NCBI RefSeq assembly: GCF_002099425.1
Contig: NW_018343979.1
Coordinates: 186,001 to 250,000, forward strand
Direction: 5' to 3'
DNA from: Phascolarctos cinereus
Taxonomy: Eukaryota; Chordata; Mammalia; Diprotodontia; Phascolarctidae
Length of the DNA stretch: 64,000 bases
Of the stretch, positions 35,676 through 46,694 are shown piece by piece; the stretch's first letter is position 1, and each line of letters opens with the position of its first letter. The position numbers were made by a program, and so were the translations under genes. The notes beneath the pieces were generated by a model. The model made no database searches. It worked only from the letters and a program-made list of their open reading frames with translations, and was not told the DNA's origin.

Positions 35676-36609
35676 GCTATTGGTTGGTCATTTTTCAGTC
35701 ATGTCTGACTCTTTGTGACCCCACTGTGGTTTTCTTTTTTATTGTTTGTTTGTTTTTCTTTTTGTTTTTTTTATGTTTTATTTCCTTTTATTTATTTTTA
35801 AATTAATTTATTTTTAATTTTCAGCATTTACTTCCACAAAATTTTGAGTCTTAAATTTTCTCCCATTCTCATCCCTCTACCACCCCAATATGGCATGGAT
35901 TCTGAATACCCCTTCTCCTAATCTGTGCTCCCTTCTATCTCTCCCCTCTTCTCTTATCCCCTTCCCCTTCATTTTCCCGTAAAGCAGGATAGATTTCGAT
36001 ACTCTGTTTCCTGTATATCTAATTTCCCAGTTGCATGTGAAAACAATTTTTTTAACTTTTCTTTTTTAAAATTTTGAGTTCCAAATTTTCTCTCTTCCTC
36101 CCTCCCCACCCACCCTCATTGAAAAGGCAAGCAACTCAATACAGGTTATACACGTGTAGTCATGCAAAACACTTCCATAGCAGTTATGTTGTGATAAACT
36201 AAGTATATTTCCCTTCATCATATCCTGCCCCCCATTTATTCTATTCTCTCTTTTGACCCTGTCCCTCCTTAGAAGTGTTTGCTTCTGTTTACACCCCTCC
36301 CCCAAAGTGCCCTCCCCTCCATCATCCTCCTGCTCTCTTATCCCCTTCCCCTCTATTTTCCTATAGGGTAAGATAAGATAGGTGTATGAAATTCTCTCCT
36401 TAAGCCAAATCTGGTGAGAATAAGATTCACTCATTCCTTCTCACCTTTCCCCATTTTGCCTCCACTGTAAAAGCCTTGTCTTGTCTGTTTGATATGAGAT
36501 AATTTACCCCATTCTACCTCTCCCTTTCTTCTTCTTTCAATATAATCCTCTCTCACACCTTAATTTTATTCACCAGATCTCATCCCTTCATCTTCAACTC
36601 ACCTTGTGC

Positions 36610-36611
36610 CC

Positions 36612-36666
<55 letters not shown>

Positions 36667-36681
36667 ATCTATCTATCTATA
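36610..36681. repeat. (CTAT)n tetranucleotide repeat
   Basis: About 17 CTAT units with one CTTT, inside the spacer of the HAL1-like element. Read on the - strand it is (GATA)n in a purine-rich context. Confidence 0.95.
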
Positions 36682-36814
36682 TACATACAATTTTTTCCTC
36701 CAACTACTCTAACACTGACAAAGGACTCATGACCTACAAATATCATCTTTCCATGCAGAATGTAAACAGTTCAACCTTAATAAGTCTCTTATGATTTATC
36801 TTTCCTGTTTACCT

Positions 36815-37882
36815 CTTCATGTTTCTCTTGAGTCTTGTATTTGAAAGTCAAATTTTTTAGTAAGCTCTGGTCTTTTCATCAAAAATGCTTAAAAGTCCTC
36901 AATTTCACTGAATGACCATTTCCCCTGAAGGTTTAAGCTCAGTTTTGCTGGGTAGGTGATTCTTGGTTGTAACCCTATCTCTTTTGCCCTCTGGAATATT
37001 ATATTCCAAGACCTGTGGTCCTTTAATATAGAAGCTTAAAAATCTTGTGTTATCCTGATTGTGTTTCCACAATATTTGAATTGTTTCTTTCTGCCTGCTT
37101 GCGATATTTTCTCCTTGACCTGGGAACTCTGGAATTTGGCTACAATATTCCTAGGAGTTTTCCTTTGGGAATCTCTTTCAGGAGGAGATCAGTGGATTCT
37201 TTCAATTTCTATTTTGTCCTCTGGTTCTAAAACATCAGGGCAGTTTTCCTTGATAATTTCTTGAAAGATGATGTCTAGGCTCTTTTTTTGATCATGGCTT
37301 TCACATAGTCCAAAAATTTTAAAATTATCTCTTCTGGATCTATTTTCTAGGTCAGTTATTTTTCCAATGAGATATTTCACTTTGTCTTCTATTTTTTTTC
37401 ATACTTTGAATTTGTTTTATAGTGTTTGATTTCTCATAAAGTCACTAGCTTCCAAATGCTCTATTCTAATTTTTAAGGAAGTATTTTCTTCAGTAATTTT
37501 TTGGACTTCCTTTTCCATTTGGCCAATTTTACTTTTTAAGGCATTCTTCTCCTGATTGGCTTTTTGGACCTCTTTTGGCATTTGGGTTAGATTATTTTTT
37601 AAGGTGTTATTTTCTTCAGTAACTTTTTGGGTCTCCTTTAGCAAGCTGTTGACTTTGTTTTCATGATTTTCTTGCATCACTCTGTTTTTTCTCTACATCT
37701 CTTACTTGTTTTTCAAAATCCTTTTTGAGCTCTTCCATGGCCTAGGACCTATTCATATTTTTCTTGGAGGCTTTGGATGTAGGAGCTTTGGCCTTGTTGC
37801 CTTCTTCTGGCTGTATGTTTTGATCTTCTTTGTCATCAAAGTAAGGTTCTATTGTCTGACTCTTTTTGTGCTGCTTGTTCAT
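36815..37882 (-). pseudogene. L1 ORF1 (decayed) of the HAL1-like element
   Basis: The start codon at 37882-37880 is in the context 'ggatcatgaacaagcagc' and encodes MNKQHKKSQT, matching the intact copy at 63739. A heptad-rich coiled-coil follows (frame 37680-37417, KVTEENNTLKNNLTQM...). Then comes the RRM region (frame 37380-37189, MKYLIGKITDLENRSRRDN...FKIFGL, the usual L1 ORF1 'LENRSRR.N' motif), then the C-terminal domain. The whole would be about 355 codons. Frames change between these blocks, so it no longer encodes one protein. ORF1p is the RNA-binding chaperone of the L1 RNP. Confidence 0.85.
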
Positions 37883-38887
37883 GATCCTAGACAATTACTT
37901 GAGTTCTAAATTCTTTTGTTAAGGTAGGGATCTGCTTCCAGTGTGGAGAGTGTACTGGCCCAAGCTTTGTGGGTTTTGTGCAGCTGTTTTCAGAGATACT
38001 TCTAGGGACTTGTAAAATTTCAGTTCTTCCAAGGTGGTGTGATAAGGGGCGAGGTGTTTCCTTCTTTCCCAGCCTGTGCTCTGGTCTGTGAGTGAGCACA
38101 AGCACTCTTTTCTGTTTTGCAACTGTAAGGAGGATTCTCTCTTCATTGTCACTATACTCCACTGCACCAGCACTCCTCCTTGCCCCAGGACAGCCATCCA
38201 GAAGTATGACCCAGATCCTAGCATGGACAAAGTAAAAGAATCCTGCATCAAAAAAACAGATCCCTGCAATCCCCCTCTGACCAGCCACTCATTTCCTCCT
38301 CAGTCTGTGGGCTGGAAGCTGCAGAGGCAGCCACTACCCCAGGCCTCAGGGACGGGGGCTGGGACTGAACGCTACTCTGTCATTGCAGACACAGACTTTT
38401 CTTACTGATCTTCTAATTGTTCATGGGTTGAGAAGTTGAGAAACTGCCACGGCTGCCTGCAATTCAGTCCTCTGAGGCCTGCTCCAGGTTAGCTGAGGCC
38501 TGCCTGCCCACTCCCAGCCCAGCGCAATATACCTTTCTGATCAACCATCCAGGTTGTCTTGGGCTGGATGTCTTTTGGTGGGTTCGGCTGCTTTAGAATT
38601 TGTTTAGAACCATTTTTTACAGGTATTTGGAGTGGTTTGGGAGAGAGTTCAAGCAAGTCACTGCTTTTACTCCCCTATCTTGGCTCCTCTCCCCACTGTG
38701 GTTTTCTTGGCAAAGATATTAGAGTGGTTTGTCATTTCCTTCTCCACTTCTCTTTACAGATGATGAATTTAAGCAAACAGGATTAGGGTCACACAGGTAG
38801 TAAATGTCTCATTTCAGATTTGAACTCAGGAATATGAGTCTTCCAGACTCCAGGCCTAGGGCTCTATCCACTGTGCCACCTAGATGA

Positions 38888-38917
38888 TTGTGTGTATGTG
38901 TGTGTGCGTGTGTGTGT

Positions 38918-38964
<47 letters not shown>

Positions 38965-39022
38965 CATATATATACATATATATGTGTGTATGTATGTATG
39001 TATGTATGTATGTATGTATGTA
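38888..39022. repeat. TG/CA/TA/TATG compound microsatellite
   Basis: A TG run turns into CA at about 38920 (so TG is followed by its own complement), then TATACA, then eight TATG units. It adjoins the 5' head of the split SINE. Confidence 0.95.
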
Positions 39023-39049
39023 GGGAGTGAGGAATGGAGAGTAATGCCT

Positions 39050-39625
39050 GTGCGACTCTGCCTTTTCTAATCCATCATATAGGTCTAATCATTTCACTGT
39101 CCTGCTCAGGAATCTTCAGTGGTTTCCCATTGCCTTTAGAATAAATTAGCAAATCCTATATTCACAAAGTAAACTACTTCACACTTTTTCTCTATCTATC
39201 TTTCCAGACTAATTCCTTTTACTCCTCCCCATATAATTGGTGCTCTGGAGAAACACTTGATGTTTCCCTTTCACATTCTACCCTCCCTACTTTGCATAGA
39301 CAGTAGCCTTCCCCACCCCCAACCCCCCTTGAGAAAATTCTCCCTTCTTCCTTCTCTCTTGTGGAATCTTTTCAAAATTCAATTTAAATACCTCCTCATG
39401 TAAGAGGCTTTTCCTGATTCTCCCTTCTGTTGGTGCCTTCTCAACAAATCACCAAATTATCATATGCAGGTCTTTATTCATTTGGGAGCATGTTGTTTCC
39501 CCTCAGGGCAATATAAGCTCTTTAGATACAGGGGACTATGACTTTTGTATTTGTATCTCCACTGTCTAGCATGGTTTATGGCACACCAAGGCACTTAAGA
39601 AATGCCTGTTGATTGATTGATCAAT
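39050..39625 (+). mobile_element. L2-type LINE 3' region
   Basis: The longest L2 copy here. 'caggaatcttcagtggttt', 'cccattgcctttagaataaa', 'ctttccagactaattcct', 'caatttaaatacctcctca' and the 3' tail 'ggcacttaagaaatgcctg' are in order. It covers the ORF2 C-terminal part and the 3' UTR. All frames are broken, as expected for L2 in mammals. Confidence 0.85.
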
Positions 39626-40653
39626 CTGGAACGTTAACAAAGCCAATCCTACCAATCTCTTCATATACCTTTCCAAGCATAACTAGTGAGCTGTTCATTT
39701 ACTGGTCTTTGGACAAAAAGCTTATATTTAAAGCATTAACACTAATTATTTAGAGAGGTCTAAAAGCTGTGTTGGGTGATTCTCAGCTTGCTCTACTCCC
39801 GTTTCTGAGACTTTGCCACTGCAAATACACAAGCTAAGGAGGTCACGCAAAAATGAGGATTGTGTTATATTTTCCTTTATTTCATTGATTGTCTTGGCCA
39901 AAGAGTTTCCTAGAAGAATTTTCATGACTAAAAGATATTTTCTATGTCAGAGGTGAGGTTGGAATAGTTGGAAGTACTGTACAATCTCCCAAATGCAATC
40001 CAGTCTGCTCTTTGTATTTAATTTATCTATCTATCTATCCATCCATCAATCTATCTATCTATTTGTTTATTTATTTATTTTTGGCTTTACATGCTATCTA
40101 TCTGTTCAATGAGTGGCCTTGTCCAAGTTCCATGCACTGATGTATCCAACCGCATTTCTGTCATAATTTGAAAAAAAAGACATTGTTAATCATTTAGGTC
40201 TTTTTTCCTTATCCATTTAGTTTCTCCTAGGTATTGTTAAGAAAATATATTTTAAAAGATTTTGGATCTCTTGAGGATTGAGTATTCTGGGGCTTATGAA
40301 ATTAGCTCAATTTCAGTGATAAAAAGAAGTATCTAGAGTATCCCATCATCTATAAGCCTCTCTATAAGGCTTTACTAAGAACAGTCTTCATGATAGTGAG
40401 GAACACCTTTGGTAACTGCATGTCTCCCTGCTTTGTATCTCTCCTGAAACTGAGGTAAGAGTTGTTGAACAGCTGTCTGTGGTTGCATCTGTTAAGAAAA
40501 CTTGCTTGATTTTAAACATGGAAGAAAAGTTGATTTTAAGGCTATGCTATCCCTCTACTGAGCAAAATTTGTTTGATAATAAAAACTAACATATTAGGAG
40601 GCAGTATAATACATAGCAGATAGTGAAAGCATTAGATTATGTTATACATGCAC

Positions 40654-40693
<40 letters not shown>

Positions 40694-41495
40694 TATCATA
40701 TGTATTTATATGAATAATAGCTATTACATAATGATTCAATTTTTCCCAAACTCACTTAATTTAGAGTTTTTTTCAAAATATTGAAGAGCATCATATATAA
40801 ATGAATTGATGCACAGCAATGCCTTTCAGCCACTCCCACCTTCAGTCAGGTTTTTGACTGTGAGATAGTTCTTTCCCCAGCTCTTTCAGAACAGTGTCTA
40901 GCTCTTCATAAACCTGATGACCTGTCTTGCTTATTTAACTAAATTATTCTTGTTTCACATGACACGCACACAGAGACACACATACACACATCTTTTTCCC
41001 ATCACTATCTGCAATGAAAATGTCCATAACTAAGAATATTACTTTACATCTTCATCAAGTATATATGAAATATGTGTTTGGATAATTATTATGAAGTCTT
41101 TATATATAAAAATAGTTACTATCTATGATTATTTTTAATCACTCAGATTAGGAAATTCCCTCTCTTAAGTATCTTAACATTAATCCCTTAGTGCTTTCAA
41201 ACTTTTACCATCATCATTTCTGGAGGAAATAAAAGATGTCTTCTACGGTCTAGGTAAACTGCTTTTCCTATTTTTATTCTCATTAATGAAATTTCCACTA
41301 TTTTGTAATGAAAGCTGAAGTTTTAAAGTCTAAATCTAGTACTTTCATTATTTTCAGTGATGGAAAAATCTCTTATAGAACTGACATCTCTGTTCACTTT
41401 TTCAATGGCTTATTGCCCTCTTCTATGACAATTGCTCTTATCAAAATATGCCTTGTGGTCTTCTTTAGTATTACAATAAGGGTATAGCATCATAG
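39626..41495. other. unique DNA with small simple repeats
   Basis: Contains CTAT/TTTA units at 40022-40080, a TA-then-CA run at 40654-40694 and CA-rich sequence at 40962-40990. No gene or repeat family is recognised elsewhere. Confidence 0.45.
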
Positions 41496-41497
41496 AA

Positions 41498-41930
41498 AAG
41501 GCACAGGTGCTGGAATCAACTATATAACTTTTCATGTACAAAAATATTACATTATAATTTTGTTTCAAATTCTCTCTTTCTCTCTACCCCTTTCCCACCC
41601 ATTGAGTAGGAAAGAAATACAGTACATATTATACATATGAAGTCATGCAAACCATATTTCCACCTTAGTAATGTAGGAAAAAAATGAAAAAAATATATTT
41701 TTCACTTTATACCCATAGTTCCTCTGTTCTCTCTCTGGAAGTGAATAGCAAAAAGTATAACTTTCATTTTTACTAAATGTGAAGCCATAGACATTGCTTA
41801 ATATTTTGGTGCCTTACTGCCCTCATCTCTAAAATTGGGAAAGTAATACTTCAACCACCTACCTCAAAAAACTGCTATAAGAAAGGCATTTTCTGAACTT
41901 TAACGTGCCATATAAGTTTAAATTATTATT
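41498..41930 (+). mobile_element. MIR-type SINE split by an L1 end
   Basis: Head 'gcatcatagaaaaggcacag' and 'gtgctggaatcaac' at 41498-41530. Core and tail resume at about 41775 ('gccctcatctctaaaattgg', 'gaactttaacgtgccatata', 'aattattattac'). The split places the L1 insertion after the SINE in time. Confidence 0.75.
41540..41760 (-). mobile_element. 5'-truncated L1 3' UTR
   Basis: 'attttgtttcaaattctctc', 'tttcccacccattgagtagg', 'gaagtcatgcaaaccatatt' and 'gttctctctctggaagtga' match, in order, the - strand of the L1 3' UTRs at 36060-36180 and 46290-46420. The ends are worn and no clear target duplication could be called. Confidence 0.75.
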
Positions 41931-42600
41931 ACCTTAACTGTGGTGTTGAAAACAGGCTTTCATTTTTTGTAGTCTTATTGAAATGGAAAACCTTAAAATA
42001 CTTAATAATTTAAGATGTCAAAAATCCATTCAGAAAGATAATATCTATGGTTTCATTTTTAATGGAGAATATATTATTTCATGAGTGCTATTATGGTAGT
42101 TATGTGAATTAACATAGCATGAATGATCAAATCTCATTTTTAAAGGGACAAATATTTCTTAAAAAAATAAATTTTTCCTTAATGGTTGAAGTAGGGATAA
42201 ACAAAATCTGAAAATTATCTGAAAACCTCACCTTAACCAATACTTTCAATCACTTTTCCCACCAATTCTTATGGCAGCTGCCATGTCAGCAGGAATGGCT
42301 GGAGTTAATGTCTTCTGGCTCCTGAGAATCAATTGTTAAATTTTCAGAGTAAGCATATACAACTTGAAAATTGACAAATGTTAGAAATCAGGGCTTGATT
42401 TAATTATTTTTTTATTTTCTAGACTTAAGAATTTGATGAAGAAAATGTTAATAATGAAGATTAAAATGTTTTCAGAGAGCCCACTGTTGACATTTATTAG
42501 TAGACCACTGAATGTAAGATAAATCAATATATGGGTATTTCAAGATCATTGATTTAGTTCATGTGTGAATTTCCAAACAGCACAGCTAACAACTTTTCTG
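41931..42600. other. unique DNA, contains a 14-bp E-box palindrome
   Basis: No repeat family is recognised. 'atggcagctgccat' (42271-42284) is a perfect palindrome around CAGCTG. Texture around 42240-42560 is complex and could be conserved, but this cannot be tested here. Confidence 0.35.
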
Positions 42601-42604
42601 TAGC

Positions 42605-42736
42605 TTTATTAATAAATCTTAGGAAGTCACCTGATAATCAGAAAGATTAAGTGACTTGCCTATGGTCATGGAACAAGAAAATTTTGAAGACAGGATTTGA
42701 ATTCAGGTCTTCTTAATTCCAACTTAACCAAAGCTC
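42605..42736 (-). mobile_element. MIR/Ther-type SINE, 5' half
   Basis: 'attaagtgacttgcctatgg', 'gacaggatttgaattcaggt' and 'cttcttaattccaactta' are the complement of box B and the head. The head end merges into the CT tract. Confidence 0.8.
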
Positions 42737-42739
42737 TTG

Positions 42740-42800
<61 letters not shown>

Positions 42801-42905
42801 CCCTTTCTTTTCTTCCTCCCTCCCTCCCTCCCTTCCTCCTTTCTTTCTTTCCTTCCTTTCTTCTCTCTTTCTCTATCCTTCCCTTCCTCCCTCTCTCTTA
42901 ATTCT
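42737..42905. repeat. long polypyrimidine tract, (CT)n then CCTT-rich
   Basis: About 170 bp that is almost entirely C and T on the + strand: a CT run of about 28 units followed by CCCT/CTTT variants. A mirror-symmetric pure R.Y tract of this length can form triplex (H-DNA). The serine/leucine/proline-rich frame over it is a by-product. Confidence 0.95.
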
Positions 42906-43965
42906 TTCCCAGTTTCATTTTATCTAGCCAGCCTGGAGCAGATGTGGGAAGTGTTATATCCTTTAATGTAATGAAAATGTAATAAACATCTTTAGTCAAC
43001 ACAAACTTGGGGATAGCTAAGCAAAACATATAATAAGATTTGGGAGCTAGGCCTATGAGACTACCACTTAGAAAAATTTACAGAATAAGTAATATGCTAA
43101 AAGAAAAAAAAAGAAAATTATGATATGGTCACCCCAAAATATATTGCATCATACAATTGGAAGAGAGGTTGAGCTTTTGAGTTGAATTCTGTATCACATA
43201 AGTACAGTGATTTACTCTGGTACTTTTGTCAATCAGAGAGCTTCTTCACATGCAGTGTAGAAGAGCTATTTTTCATTTTGTTAAAGTGCTATTTTTAATT
43301 GGGAATCTTTTTTGTCCTTTACCAAAGTGCTATGTAATATAACTCTTCTGCATTTAGATTGCTGGGACAAGAAAGGATTTTTTTTTACTCATATCCTCCT
43401 GAACAGAATAAGGCTCAGTTTAGTCTCTCTCATCAAGGAGGTTATCATTATTTTTTTCAAATATTTACTGAGTCCCAGGAGCATTCCTTTTTAACTCTCT
43501 GCTTCTCCCATTAAGAATTATCCCCTGGAGGAAGCAGACTGAACAGAGATACCAGCTGTAGAAGGCAAACAGAATTAAACTAGCTCCAGGGAGATGGAAC
43601 AGGGTCAAATTCACTTGAACACAACTTGCCTACCACCATTAGTGCCACCCTCTTTATCTGTCTGTTACTAGAGGAATTTATATATTATTTCTTGGTTATG
43701 ATATTTAAAATCCAACCTCTTCAGGAATCTAGGAATTCTGATTGTTGAAGAAAATACTGTGAGTTTTTTTGGTCCAATTACATACAAGTTCATTCAAATA
43801 AAAGCTTACTCAATCTAGCTTCTATTGTTCAGCTTTGCATGAGGGTGTAGAGGCTCCAGAGCAAGGTTGTCTTTGTTAAGAAAGAAAAGGAAAGAAATAT
43901 GATTTCTTTATGGCAAGCTTTTTGCAAGTATAAGGAGCAACTACTTTTCTCCTTTGTGTCCAATA
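42906..43965. other. unique DNA, nothing recognised
   Basis: No repeat family or exon could be supported. A 60-codon frame at 43312-43494 has no domain. Confidence 0.4.
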
Positions 43966-43969
43966 TCCT

Positions 43970-44400
43970 TGTGTTTTGAAGACCTGGGTTAGACACTAGC
44001 CAGCTGTTTAATCCCAGGCTAATCACTTGACACGTTTAAGGCTCGATTTCCTTATCTGTAAAATATGGCTAAGCCAGCATAGTGGACAGATTGCAGGGCC
44101 TGGAGTCAAGAAAACTCATCCTCCTAAATTCAAATCTGGCCTCAGACACTTACTAGCTATGTGACCCTTGGAAAGTCACTTAACCCTATTTGCCTTAGTT
44201 TCCTCACCTATAAAATGAGTTGAAGAAGGAAACAGCAAACCACTCCAGTATCTTTGCCAAGAAAACCCCAGAATAGGTCATGAAGTATCAAAAATGACTG
44301 AGCAACAGCAACAACAACAAAATGGGGCTAGTAACAATAGCAGCTACCTTTTGGGATTATTGTGTGACTCAAGTGAGATGGGGCAGTGATAGGAACTAGC
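43970..44400 (+). mobile_element. MIR-type SINE split by a Mar1 SINE
   Basis: MIR head to core at 43970-44071 ('gaagacctgggttagacac', 'gatttccttatctgtaaaat'). It resumes at 44319 with 'ggggctagtaacaatagcag' and 'gattattgtgtgactcaagt'. The younger SINE lies between. Confidence 0.85.
44072..44318 (+). mobile_element. complete Mar1-type SINE
   Basis: From the tRNA-like head ('gccagcatagtggacagatt', 'cctggagtcaagaaaact') through 'ctatgtgacccttggaaagt' and the RTE-like tail 'accactccagtatctttgcc' to a (CAA)n end. Imperfect 12-bp direct repeats flank it: 'aaaatatggcta' (44060-44071) and 'aaaatggggcta' (44319-44330). The shared 3' tail with RTE-class LINEs implies RTE-driven retroposition (known for Mar1). 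Confidence 0.9.
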
Positions 44401-44649
44401 TCTCTGTTAATGCAGTTTGGTCACTTTTCTGCACTGTATCATTTTAGAGAGGTGCCAAGGACACTGAGAGGTTAGGTCAGTTACTCAGAGTCACATTGAC
44501 AGTTTGTTCCTGAGGTGGGGCATTGTTAAATAAGATACTGTGTTAAAAGTACTTTGTAAATCTTCAAGCACTATGGTTGTAATCTATCATTTTCATTGTC
44601 ATCATTATTATCACTGTCATGAATATATGGAAGGTACAAAGCAGTGCAC

Positions 44650-45040
44650 AGAGAGCCAACTATAGGGATCAGTGAAGAACTAAAACTGAGAATGACAAGA
44701 CCTGGATTCCTGTCAAAAAATCTACCACTAATCAGGCATATTGTAGTCAATGAGTCACTTAATATTTCTTGGCCTTAGTTTCCTAACCCATAAAATGTAC
44801 TGGTTGAACAATATCAGGGCTTCCTTTTTGTGTGCTCTTTGGCAGTCTGGTATAGCTTATGGACCCCTTCTCAGAATAATATTTTTAAAAGCATAAAATA
44901 AAATATATAGGATTGAAAATAAAAAACAACTATTTTGAAATACAGTTATTTAAAATGCAAAGTCATGGACACCAGGTTAAGATCCCTGGACTACATGATG
45001 TCTACAAGTCTGTTCCATATCTGACATTCTACGACCAATG
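44650..45040 (+). mobile_element. MIR-like SINE, interrupted
   Basis: Head and core at 44650-44823 ('gacaagacctggattcctgt', 'ttggccttagtttcctaac'). The tail 'tgacattctacgaccaatg' ends near 45040. About 165 bp of other sequence (44824-44988) separates them. Confidence 0.7.
44824..44988. repeat. ancient mammal-wide repeat, unnamed
   Basis: 'ttggcagtctggtatagctt', 'atggaccccttctcagaata' and 'aaagcataaaataaaatata', then 'taggattgaaaat', is text I recognise from interspersed repeats in placental mammals too. It therefore predates the marsupial-placental split or belongs to a widely shared family. I cannot name the family. It lies inside a SINE. Confidence 0.5.
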
Positions 45041-45094
45041 ATTAGTTCATTATCCATAAGGCTAGCCTCAGGAGGAGGAGGCTATAGAATCTTT

Positions 45095-45325
45095 GTTATT
45101 CTGACTCTTTGTGACAGTATTTGGGGTTTTCTTGACAAAGATACTGGAATGGTTTGCCATTTCCTTCTCTAGCTGATTTTACAGATGAGAAAACTGAGGC
45201 AAACAGGGTTACATGACTTTCCCAGTGTCATACAGCTAATAAGTGGCTAAAGTCAGATTTTAACTCAGAAGATGAGTCTTTCTGACTCTAGTCTTGGCAC
45301 TATATCCACTGTGTACCTAGCTGAC
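45095..45325 (-). mobile_element. Mar1-type SINE, near full length
   Basis: The + strand has 'attctgactctttgtgacag', 'ggttttcttgacaaagatac', 'ccatttccttctctagctga' and 'actatatccactgtgtacct'. It is the RTE-tailed class, in reverse orientation to the copy at 44072. Confidence 0.88.
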
Positions 45326-45954
45326 ATAAATAGTAGACTATTTACTGATACTATTAATTTTCAAGTGCCCTAAAGACCACATAAGTATATGAGAATTGCC
45401 CTAATGTGACAAGCTATCATAAAGTCTGTTTATTTTCTTTCTTTCTTCATTTAAGACAGGCTTAGAATCACTGTTGATTGATTATTGGGAGGGAATCTTG
45501 AATTGCATATAAAATTAAGCTTATTTGTAGCTTGAAACAGAAGATTCAAATCAAAATGGAGCAAATATTGGTAAAGTAACAACTGTGTGAAGGGCCCTGT
45601 CCAAGGCACCGCTAAGGTATGAAGACATGTTCCTTGCTCTGATGAAGCTGATAGTTTCCTATAAGCAAAATGGAGCTGGGGGGCCAGAGTGGGGAGCTCA
45701 GAAGCTGAAAAATTGAAATTTCACCAGATAGTGCTGACAACAGAGACAATATTTGGTAACTGTGATGGATCCAGTCTTCCTGGCTAATGCCAGTCAGTTT
45801 CTTTGAAGCCAGTGTAAGGGCCTTATTTTTGGTCCCAGATCTTATACATTTCAGCACTTTCTAAAACCTCATTGATCACTGAACTCCAATTTGATACCTT
45901 CCAAGTTGCTACCTATGTTTGGCTATCTAGAATCACAGGTAGACATAGTAGGGC

Positions 45955-46135
45955 AGCAGGATGAATACTGGATATGTAGCTAGAAGGCCGAGTTCAAATA
46001 CTTTCTCTGCAACTTATTTTACATGTGACTTTAGGATACATTACTTCACCTCTCTAGGACATTGCTTTCTCATCTGTAAAAGGGACTAAATGACTTTGAA
46101 GATTCCTTTGTGCTCTAAATCTGTAACATTATAAT
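45955..46135 (+). mobile_element. MIR-like SINE with short tail
   Basis: 'gggcagcaggatgaatactg', 'ttgctttctcatctgtaaaa' and 'gggactaaatgactttgaag', then 'gtgctctaaatctgtaac'. Same tail class as 19660 and 56685. Confidence 0.75.
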
Positions 46136-46694
46136 CTGCCCTACCTGATTACTAATCATCTGGGCTGCCAGTCCTCCCCCAATTTTAGCAATTATTACTA
46201 CAGAAGGAAATCTAATTCTATTAACATCATCTTTCTCTCCTTTTCTTCTGCCCCATTTCCACATATTCTAGATAATTGTCCACATTAGTCATGATGTAAA
46301 AGAAGAATCAGAACAAAAGAGAAAAAAAAGAGAAACAAAAAAAAACAAAAGAGAAATAGGATATTTCAATCTGTATTCAGACTCCATAGTTCTTTCTCTG
46401 AATGTGGATAGCATTTTCCATGATGAGTCTTTCAGAATTGTCTTAGACCTTGCATTGCTAAGAAGAGCTAAGTCTATCAAAGTTGCTCATCACACAATGT
46501 TGCTGTTACTGTGTATAATGTTCTCCTGGTTCTGCTCACTTCACTCAGCATCAGTTCATGACCCATCTATGTATATCCCTTCTAAATATCATAATGAAGA
46601 TACAGTTCTCAAGAGTTATAAATATCATCTTCCCATGTAGGGTTGTAAACAATTTACCCTTATTGAATACTTTTTCCCCTTCCCTGTTTAGCTT

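Larger units (their letters stand above)
35737..38690 (-). mobile_element. full-length ORF2-less L1 derivative (HAL1-like)
   Basis: A 2954-bp insertion flanked by an 18-bp target duplication 'ccccactgtggttttctt' (35719-35736 and 38691-38708). Read on the - strand it has a GC-richer 5' UTR that starts 'agaggagccaagatagggg' at 38690, an ORF1 region (37882 to about 36815), a purine-rich spacer (about 36800-36200), a 3' UTR (36180-35830) that itself looks doubled, and an A-rich tail at the 35737 end. Endonuclease, reverse transcriptase and the ORF2 C-terminus are all absent. Complete 5' end, A-tail and duplication are the hallmarks of L1-type target-primed insertion of a full transcript, so the ORF2-less form itself was mobilised, in trans. 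It is the L1-derived pattern called HAL1 in other mammals; that naming is inference. Confidence 0.88.
35680..38888 (-). mobile_element. Mar1-type SINE split by an L1-derived insertion
   Basis: The SINE tail is at 35680-35736 ('tttttcagtcatgtctgact', complement of the RTE-like end). The rest resumes at 38691-38888 ('tttcttggcaaagatatta', 'agggtcacacaggtagtaaa', 'ctatccactgtgccaccta'). The 18-bp string at the break is present on both sides of the inserted element, so the two halves join cleanly. The microsatellite at 38888 abuts the SINE head. Confidence 0.9.

Noticed and set aside
35347-35718. Long Tyr/His/Cys/Ile-rich frames on both strands
   Set aside because: They are translations of TA/TG/CA microsatellites and the palindrome; dinucleotide repeats rarely contain stops in some frames.
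36610-36681. Regular array resembling a CRISPR or satellite
   Set aside because: It is a plain CTAT tetranucleotide run without spacers.
37887-38288. 133- and 116-codon - frames
   Set aside because: They are in the 5' UTR of the HAL1-like element, upstream of its ORF1 start at 37882, and overlap each other in different frames.
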